This document shows, piece after piece, positions 33,011 to 38,073 of a stretch of 38,073 nt of DNA; the stretch's first letter is position 1; the number at the start of each line of letters is the position of its first letter. The position numbers were made by a program, and so were the translations under genes. Where the stretch lies: assembly GCA_012522505.1 (NCBI GenBank), contig JAAYKJ010000226.1, forward strand, positions 1 to 38,073, read 5' to 3'. The notes beneath the pieces were generated by a model. It made no database searches and was not told the DNA's origin. It saw only the letters and a list, made by a program, of their open reading frames with translations. Source of the stretch: Clostridiaceae bacterium. Its GTDB lineage: Bacteria > Bacillota > Clostridia > DSM-8532.

Positions 33011-33103
33011 ATGGACACTGGTTCGGGTGACTATTATTTACGAGTAACAGTTACATTATTCCGGTTTGTTTTCTTTCTGCTGCCTTTATCTATAATTGCT
33101 TAA
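33011..33103 (+). CDS. 30-residue hydrophobic peptide upstream of mgtE
   Basis: ATG at 33011 with an ideal AGGAGG eight bases upstream and TAA at 33101. The peptide starts MDTGSGDYYLRVTVTLFRF and ends in a hydrophobic FVFFLLPLSIIA, so it would be a small membrane peptide or a leader peptide. It lies behind a good promoter and before the mgtE gene with hairpins in between, which suggests a role in regulating mgtE translation or transcription. I know of no family for it. Confidence 0.6.
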   Translation: MDTGSGDYYLRVTVTLFRFVFFLLPLSIIA

Positions 33104-33247
33104 GGTCTTTTCCCAGCCATTTTGGCTTTTCCAGGGGATTCAATTGCCTTTTTTACGCATACTATGATATATCATGGCGGCAGACGCTAATTGCTTGTGT
33201 TTTTTAGCGTCAAATTCCACTGACTCATGAATGATAAGGAGGTCGTT
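33104..33247 (+). promoter_or_regulatory. Structured spacer between the small ORF and mgtE
   Basis: It contains AGCC-ATTTT-GGCT followed by T's, a TTTTTT run, the palindrome ATGATATATCAT (33164-33175) next to a TATGAT that could be a -10 (TTCAAT 18 bases upstream), and an 8-bp hairpin GACGCTAA (33183-33190) / TTAGCGTC (33204-33211) 37 bases before the mgtE start. It does not match the M-box magnesium riboswitch as I know it. Confidence 0.45.
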
Positions 33248-34594
33248 ATGATGAATTTTGAAAGATTTGATCAGCTTATGCTTGAAAAGAAATATACACT
33301 TTTGAAAGAGGAATTGTTGAATGTTTTACCAGCGGATATAGCTGATTTTATTAGCCGATTAGACGAAAAACAGGCCTTGATTGTATTTAGGCTGCTTCCT
33401 AAAGGAATTGCTGCTGCTGTCTTTTCTTACTTAACAAAAGAAATGCAGGCAATGATTTCATATCTTGTTAACGAAAAAGAGCTTGCCAGTATCATGGCCG
33501 ATTTATACTTTGATGATAAGGTTGATCTCGTTGAAGAGATGCCTGCAAATGTAGTGAAGAAAATATTGAAGAACACAAGTGAGGTTGAACGGAAATTAAT
33601 CAATCAATTTTTAATGTACCCTGATTTCTCTGCCGGCAGTCTTATGACGATCGAATTTGTTGATTTGAAAAAAGAGATGCTGGTGAAAGAGGCTCTCGAG
33701 AGAATAAGAAAGACCGCGCCCGATAAAGAAACTATCTATACTTGCTATGTTACCGATGCTACAAGGCATCTTGAGGGAACAATATCACTGAAAGATTTGG
33801 TTCTGGCCAATGTTGATAAAAAAGTAGGTGATATCATGCAAAAAGATCCCTTATTTGTGAATACCCACGATGATCAGGAATATACAGCTGACTTATTTAA
33901 GAAATATGATCTTCTTGCGATACCTGTAGTTGATAATGAGCAGAGGCTGGTTGGTATCATTACATTTGATGACATTATTGATGTTATTGAAGAAGAAAAT
34001 ACAGAGGACTTTTACAGGATGGCTGCTGTTCAGCCAACTGATGAAGGATATATCAATGCAAGCACCTTCCAGCTTGCACGCAAAAGAATTCTTTGGCTTT
34101 CAATATTGATGATCTCAGCGACTTTAACCGGTTTAATTATACGAAAATTTGAAAATGCACTGCAATCGGTTGTTGTTCTTGCTGCTTTCATACCCATGTT
34201 GATGGACACAGGAGGTAATGCAGGCTCCCAGACATCTACCATGGTTATTAGAAGTATTGTTCTTGGAGAGATTGAATTCAAGGATATGGCGAAAATTGTT
34301 TGGAAGGAATTACGGGTTAGCCTGCTAGTTGGATCTACGCTTTCGGCATTGAATTTTATCAGACTTTATTTTTTAGAGCGGCACTCGATAAGTATTTCAA
34401 TCACAGTATCTTTTACCCTCCTATTAACTGTCATAATTTCCAAGGTGATCGGTAGCATTTTACCCCTGACGGCCAAAAAACTTCGGTTGGATCCGGCTAT
34501 TATGGCAGGGCCACTTATTACGACCATAGTGGACGCAATAGTTTTGTTAGTATACTTCTATAGCGCTTCATGGCTCATTGGAATTCCAATATAA
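33248..34594 (+). CDS. mgtE: Magnesium transporter MgtE
   Basis: 448 residues in the MgtE order: a helical N domain (~1-120) with LPADIADFISRLDEKQALIVFRLLP, two CBS domains (~125-245; DPLFVNTHDDQEYTADLFKKYDLLAIPVVD), a plug helix, and five membrane helices (~280-448) including DTGGNAGSQTSTMVIRSIVLGEI, which contains the conserved pore motif. It is a Mg2+ channel gated by cytoplasmic Mg2+ through the N and CBS domains. AAGGAGG lies five bases before the ATG at 33248; the ATG at 33227 would precede that site. Expression probably depends on the promoter at 32900 and the structured spacer. Confidence 0.95.
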   Translation: MMNFERFDQLMLEKKYTLLKEELLNVLPADIADFISRLDEKQALIVFRLLPKGIAAAVFSYLTKEMQAMISYLVNEKELASIMADLYFDDKVDLVEEMPANVVKKILKNTSEVERKLINQFLMYPDFSAGSLMTIEFVDLKKEMLVKEALERIRKTAPDKETIYTCYVTDATRHLEGTISLKDLVLANVDKKVGDIMQKDPLFVNTHDDQEYTADLFKKYDLLAIPVVDNEQRLVGIITFDDIIDVIEEENTEDFYRMAAVQPTDEGYINASTFQLARKRILWLSILMISATLTGLIIRKFENALQSVVVLAAFIPMLMDTGGNAGSQTSTMVIRSIVLGEIEFKDMAKIVWKELRVSLLVGSTLSALNFIRLYFLERHSISISITVSFTLLLTVIISKVIGSILPLTAKKLRLDPAIMAGPLITTIVDAIVLLVYFYSASWLIGIPI

Positions 34595-34819
34595 TATATC
34601 ACCTGCTGTTGCTTATCTCGCTATAACCGTCATGCAGCGCCTATGGTGAGCTACAACAGGGGACTATAAAACCTGTTAGCCGGAGCTTTGCAAATAGACA
34701 TCGGGCAGTAGAAAGCCGGGAATCCATCAATAACCTGACGGATGCCCGGCCTGTACAATAAAGCACCTAAATGCCTGTTTAATGTTGAACTTTGTTCTCT
34801 TCGTTTATTAAAAACATAA
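34595..34819. other. Intergenic region after mgtE with an 11-bp hairpin
   Basis: The stem GCCGGGAATCC (34715-34725) / GGATGCCCGGC (34740-34750) has one mismatch and a 14-nt loop. No clear T-run follows on either strand. A weaker pair, CTGTTG / CAACAG, flanks an earlier part. No gene was recognised; a minus-strand frame at 34651-34881 is a shadow. Confidence 0.45.
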
Positions 34820-35002
34820 TCAACCAAATAAAGTGATAAATATACCTGCAACGATTGCAGAACCAATGGTACTGGAAACAATTGGCCCCATAGCGTGCAT
34901 TAGCAGATGATTATGAGGATTATATTCCAGCCCCAGCTTTTCGCTTTCTATATTCTGGTATAGCCGCCCTGCATAATAATTGCATCCAGTTTGCGGCCAT
35001 TC
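34820..35002 (-). pseudogene. C-terminal remnant of a sodium-translocating decarboxylase beta subunit (OadB/GcdB type)
   Basis: In a frame offset from the PRTase-like gene, the segment [21 protein letters not shown] followed by [13 protein letters not shown] and a stop (34820-34822) closely resembles the C-terminal tail of oxaloacetate or glutaconyl-CoA decarboxylase beta subunits ([26 protein letters not shown]). Only about 60 codons are open and no start or upstream part is present. Its first part overlaps the end of the PRTase-like gene in another frame. It is read as a decayed fragment left by a deletion or rearrangement. Confidence 0.6.
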
Positions 35003-35589
35003 TTACACATTTCACAATCGCTTGGAGTAAGCATCTTATAATCAGGAAAATCCTCGCTTGTAAACAAAGAATTTATCCTATGCTCGGATTCGTCTGGAAA
35101 AGCGTTAAACAAGGCAGAAATTCCAACGACTTTACCATTATAATAAGAAAGGCATTCCAAAGCACTCTTAATTGTGATTCCACTTGATACAGAGGATACT
35201 AAAAGGATTACATTTTTTTCATCAATTAACTCCTGCGTATTACTTTGGAAAATTAATTGTCTGTTAATATTGTTCAGTGGAGTTACGATATATATATCCC
35301 TTCCTGCATTTATAACGGATGTTCCTTGGCGGGACAACTCTTCTGCCATATATGCACCAATGACTTCAGTGCCTTCCAGGCACACGATAGTATCTACAAG
35401 CGTAGTTGATACATAGGGTAAAGCCAATTCTGTTGCAACCTCTCTTGCACGAGCGGAGTTTGTTTTTAAGTTGTCCAAGTCAAGATAATGAGTTAGATGA
35501 AAATGGCTGGTGGTAAAATGCCCCGGTATTACATTCATAACGATATCCGGGTTCTTGGATAATGAAACTGTAAACGCTTTTCTTTTCAT
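34948..35589 (-). CDS. Phosphoribosyltransferase-like protein (PyrE-related clostridial paralogue)
   Basis: 213 residues resembling the clostridial orotate-phosphoribosyltransferase-like family: [39 protein letters not shown], a PRPP-loop-like [40 protein letters not shown] and the end GGYTRI. The usual acidic pair of the PRPP loop is replaced by serines. CxxC is present near the C-terminus. The ATG at 35589 has GGGAG seven bases upstream; an ATG at 35595 and an upstream TTG are less likely. The last ~18 codons overlap the decarboxylase remnant in another frame. The substrate is unknown. Confidence 0.75.
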   Translation of the reverse strand: MKRKAFTVSLSKNPDIVMNVIPGHFTTSHFHLTHYLDLDNLKTNSARAREVATELALPYVSTTLVDTIVCLEGTEVIGAYMAEELSRQGTSVINAGRDIYIVTPLNNINRQLIFQSNTQELIDEKNVILLVSSVSSGITIKSALECLSYYNGKVVGISALFNAFPDESEHRINSLFTSEDFPDYKMLTPSDCEMCKNGRKLDAIIMQGGYTRI

Positions 35590-35945
35590 TCTCATTCTCC
35601 CTTCCAAAATCAATAATATTGTTACCTAAATCCAATATCAATAATAGACTATTGATACATTAAGTACTTTATACCACACTATATCGCACCTTATTTCAGC
35701 TAATGATAAAATAACATGCTTATCATTGTGTCGGCAGGTATTAGGAGTTCCAATGGAATCAAATAGTTTGATAGCTATAATCGATTTTATTAGACTGTTT
35801 AATCGGAATAATTGTGATTATCGTCAATACATTTATACCACAATTATCATCAATAAACAAGCTAAACTTAGCGATACCAAATAGAGTTAATCAGGCTCAT
35901 CATTTCAGAGGAAAGAAGAAGTATAGTCATCAAGAATACACCGAT
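35590..35945. other. AT-rich divergent region dense in inverted repeats
   Basis: It contains CAATAATATTG (35611-35621), TATCAATA-N6-TATTGATA (35636-35657), AATGATAA / TTATCATT (35702-35727), and direct repeats ATTATC[G/A]TCAATA (35817-35829 and 35843-35855). The first two lie just upstream of the minus-strand PRTase-like gene, together with a possible extended -10 (TGTGG-TATAAA, minus strand). I see no ORF here. Confidence 0.5.
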
Positions 35946-36004
35946 ACTTTACGTTATTGAATAATCTTTGATATTTTATCAAGACTAAGTAGCGATAACG
36001 TAAA
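35946..36004 (+). promoter_or_regulatory. Nested hairpin in the leader of the coat protein pair
   Basis: A perfect outer stem, CTTTACGTTAT (35946-35956) / ATAACGTAAAG (35994-36004), encloses an inner stem TTGATA-TTT-TATCAA (35967-35981). It ends one base before the AAAGGAG ribosome binding site, so it could control translation or act as an operator. Confidence 0.55.
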
Positions 36005-36019
36005 GAAAGGAGAAACAAT

Positions 36020-36205
36020 ATGGCACAAATCAACGAAATGGAATTGCAGAATCTGCGGCATATGGTGGGGGCCCACGAGACATGCGAAAAAAAACTCGAA
36101 ACCTACGCACAGCAATGCCAGGATCAGGCTCTTAAGCAAATGCTTCAGAAAGATGCGACTGATGCGAAGAACAACAAACAGAGATTGATGTCATTCTTAC
36201 AGTAA
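36020..36205 (+). CDS. Small spore coat-type protein (CotF-pair, first gene)
   Basis: 61 residues, all helical: MELQNLRHMVGAHETCEKKL, TYAQQCQDQALKQMLQKDA and NNKQRLMSFLQ. This matches the short partner found next to CotF-like proteins in Clostridia. AAAGGAG lies eight bases before the ATG. Its stop overlaps the ribosome binding site of the next gene (TAAGGAG), so the two are coupled. A forespore or mother-cell promoter is expected but was not identified. Confidence 0.75.
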   Translation: MAQINEMELQNLRHMVGAHETCEKKLETYAQQCQDQALKQMLQKDATDAKNNKQRLMSFLQ

Positions 36206-36217
36206 GGAGATGGTTTT

Positions 36218-36520
36218 ATGATGACTGAAAAAGATATGGTCAACGACTATTTAAACTCATTAAAAAGCAGCTTAACTGGTTATGCCAATGCGATTTCCGA
36301 AACCAGCAATCCTGAACTTAGAAGAACTTTCCAACAAATGCGTGATGCTGATGAAGAACGCCAACAAAGATTGGCTCAATACGCGACTCAAAAAGGATAT
36401 TACCAGCCTGCGTCACAGGCACAGCCGAATCAGATACAACAGGTGTTTACACAATTGCAAGGCGGAGGACAGCAACAAGGGCAGCAGGGTATGCAAAACA
36501 GTCAAAACATGCGGATGTAA
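36218..36520 (+). CDS. Spore coat protein, CotF family
   Basis: 100 residues. Residues ~1-65 are a helical CotF-like domain (MVNDYLNSLKSSLTGYANAI, RTFQQMRDADEERQQRLAQY, KGYYQPA), and the tail is rich in Gln and Gly. CotF-like proteins are part of the outer layers of the endospore. AAGGAG precedes the start (two adjacent ATGs). A terminator follows at 36527. Confidence 0.8.
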   Translation: MMTEKDMVNDYLNSLKSSLTGYANAISETSNPELRRTFQQMRDADEERQQRLAQYATQKGYYQPASQAQPNQIQQVFTQLQGGGQQQGQQGMQNSQNMRM

Positions 36521-36526
36521 CAGAAT

Positions 36527-36567
36527 ACCAGGGTAGGTGTATCTGCCCTGGTTTAAACTTTATTATT
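36527..36567 (+). terminator. Terminator after the coat protein pair
   Basis: ACCAGGG (36527-36533) / CCCTGGT (36546-36552) stem with a 12-nt loop, then a T-rich but interrupted tail (TTAAACTTTATTATT). Confidence 0.65.
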
Positions 36568-36766
36568 ACCGGTTTCGAATTGGTAACAATCCACCATAAG
36601 CATATAATTGGTTACTCATCGTATTTCTGCAGTGTATGACAGAGCACAATTTGTTCTCGTCAGAACTGCTTTTCTGCCATCTTCTATTTACATCGAATTC
36701 GATTCATGTATAAGCCGAGGTGGCATTTTTTGGCATGCATATTTTTAAATATCCAGCAGACACGTA
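36568..36766. other. Intergenic region before the surface protein
   Basis: About 200 AT-rich bases between the coat terminator and the next promoter. I found no ORF, known RNA or repeat copy in it. Confidence 0.5.
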
Positions 36767-36794
36767 TTGACATATCATGGAGGCGTTGTATAAA
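36767..36794 (+). promoter_or_regulatory. Promoter of the surface protein gene
   Basis: Consensus TTGACA (36767-36772), a 16-bp spacer and TATAAA (36789-36794); TAAAAT two bases on is an alternative -10. Confidence 0.65.
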
Positions 36795-36832
36795 ATAGTA
36801 TATAAAATAAACAAATAAAGGAAAAAATAAGC

Positions 36833-38073
36833 ATGAAAAGAAATTTGGTAAAAAAAAGTACTAATAATGGCATTGTGTGTACTGATTCTGCAACAGAATT
36901 TTATTATTCAGGGCACTTTGATAACGAAAGATATCCATGTTGAGAACACATCTTCTATTTCAGAGCTATTGCCAGAGAAACTGCAAAAAGAAGAAATCGT
37001 ATCCGATGTCGAAGACGAAAATAGTTCATTATCAAATGTATTTGTTGCACCTGATAAATCATCTGCTACTGCGCAGGACATGATTAAATTGGATGTTCCG
37101 AAAAATGATGCAGATAATGCAGCCATTTCTCCGGAAGCTGAGCCAGAGGCTGAAAGTTATATAGAGCAGAAAGAGCTTTTTGTTGAAAAGAAACAGGACA
37201 ACCCTCCCGACATACATAAGGAAGTTCATACTGAAAAGACAACACCGTTAACACGGGATAAAGCGGGGTTGAGTACATCTCCAATTCCTGTTCAAACACG
37301 AGAAATACTCGCGGAACCGCAAATACATGAACAAAGAGAAATGCCGGAAGAGATGGATATGCCTGAATTGGTTTTGGATACATCTGAGCCCTGTAATGAT
37401 GAAGAAATGAGAACCCCTGTACCAGTTGAAGTACCTGAAAATGAAGAGATGCAAATTGATAACACCAATTCCGCAAATGAACCTGATATATTCATTGACC
37501 AAATTCAAAATGAAACAGTGCCTGCTCCAGCCATATCGATTACGAATATTTTCTTTACCGAAGAAGCTTATACCATGATGGTTAACGAGACGTGTCAGAC
37601 GGTGGTTCAGGTTGTTTATAACGATGATACAACGGCTGATATTACCGCCATGTGCGTATTTGATATATCTGATAAAACAGTGGCAGAAATCGATGCTGGT
37701 GGCGTATTATCCGCAAAGAAACCTGGACAAGCACAGGCTTGTGCAGAATACAACGGAAGGAGCTGCTCTGCAGATGTCTTTGTACAGCCGCAGCCTGTTA
37801 ATGTACCCGTGAATCTCAGAGCCGATAGCTTCCCAAACCGGATCAATATATCATGGGATGAGGTTGAATATGCTGATTTGTATGAGGTGGAAGCGGATGG
37901 AAACAGTTGTACCGTAGCCCAAACGGTATATACACATTCCGCTCTCTTTCCCAATACAACACATACATACCGAATAAAAGCAGCGAACGAATATGGAACA
38001 AGTGAATGGAGCAGTGTTTTGTCGGTAATGACAAAACTGGAAACACCCGTGAATCTGACTGCAGTTACAGAGG
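36833..38073 (+). CDS. Secreted surface protein with BIG2-like and fibronectin III domains (partial; frame change at an A8 tract)
   Basis: The ATG at 36833 has AAAGGAAA upstream and encodes MKRNLVKK, but its frame stops at a TGA at 36941. A second frame is open from before 36858 to the window edge and begins VLIMALCVLILQQNFIIQG, a hydrophobic core. The two halves join as one normal signal peptide if one A is removed from the A8 run (36850-36857). The only in-frame ATG in the long frame is at 36867, with no ribosome binding site and no basic N-region. Then follow a Glu/Pro-rich spacer of ~190 residues, a BIG2-like domain (~37530-37800), an Fn3 domain (~37800-38035) and the start of a second one. 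The 3' end lies outside the window. Confidence 0.7.
36850..36857 (+). repeat. A8 homopolymer in the signal peptide codons
   Basis: Eight A's between GGT and GTAC. With seven A's the start codon and the long frame would be joined; with eight they are not. It is a possible slippage or phase-variation site, or a sequencing error. Confidence 0.6.

Noticed and set aside
33011-33250. M-box magnesium riboswitch ahead of mgtE
   Set aside because: The conserved M-box sequence blocks are not present; only unrelated hairpins and a small ORF are seen.
34651-34881. Minus-strand 76-codon frame downstream of mgtE
   Set aside because: It overlaps the decarboxylase remnant in another frame and has no ribosome binding site or recognisable motif.
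1-38073. CRISPR arrays, tRNA/rRNA genes, transposases, phage or plasmid genes
   Set aside because: No regular spaced repeats, cloverleaf sequences or mobile-element proteins were found; TraX alone is not evidence of a conjugative element.

Overview
The window looks like chromosomal DNA of an anaerobic, endospore-forming member of the Clostridia (Firmicutes). The evidence is a YlbJ-type sporulation membrane protein, a CotF-type coat protein pair, an iron-only hydrogenase system regulator, strong Shine-Dalgarno sites, sigma-A promoters and intrinsic terminators. No rRNA, tRNA, CRISPR array, phage gene or transposase was found. Genus and species cannot be named from the sequence alone.

Region by region. 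1-3113: the start of a ylbJ-like gene on the minus strand, then on the plus strand an Asp23/Gls24 protein, a DUF5685 protein overlapping a glutamine-rich J-domain protein, and a small membrane protein. 3276-7044: a secreted zinc amidase and MutS2. 7046-9936: a promoter, a terminated ~100-nt leader, a TM1266-type hydrogenase regulator, and a substrate-binding protein/permease/ATPase importer of the SsuABC/TauABC type. 10092-18132: a surface locus with a zinc-ribbon membrane-anchored propeller-like protein, a 1380-residue von Willebrand A protein, an Ig-like type I membrane protein and a small two-helix membrane protein. 18224-20753 (minus): a small ACT-like protein, a GntR/FCD regulator and mannonate dehydratase UxuA. 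21006-27213 (minus): a five-gene unit of ATPase, FtsX-like permease, HlyD-like adaptor, response regulator and histidine kinase. 27498-28223: TraX. 28529-30676: a PAS-GGDEF-EAL protein. 30783-32720 (minus): inorganic pyrophosphatase and an MFS transporter. 33011-34594: a 30-codon ORF followed by MgtE. 34820-35589 (minus): a decarboxylase beta-subunit tail remnant and a PRTase-like protein. 36020-36520: two coat-type proteins. 36833-38073: a surface protein running off the edge, with an apparent frameshift at an A8 tract in its signal peptide.

The most notable signal is a ~55-bp dispersed repeat with four copies, at 7046, 9931 (inverted), 28331 and 32801. Each copy sits upstream of a plus-strand gene or operon: the hydrogenase-regulator leader, the zinc-ribbon protein, the c-di-GMP enzyme and the mgtE leader. 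It could be a shared regulatory element or a small mobile repeat. Other candidates are the terminated leader at 7148-7251, the 30-codon ORF ahead of mgtE, a 62-bp near-perfect inverted repeat over the MFS promoter, and the A8 tract.
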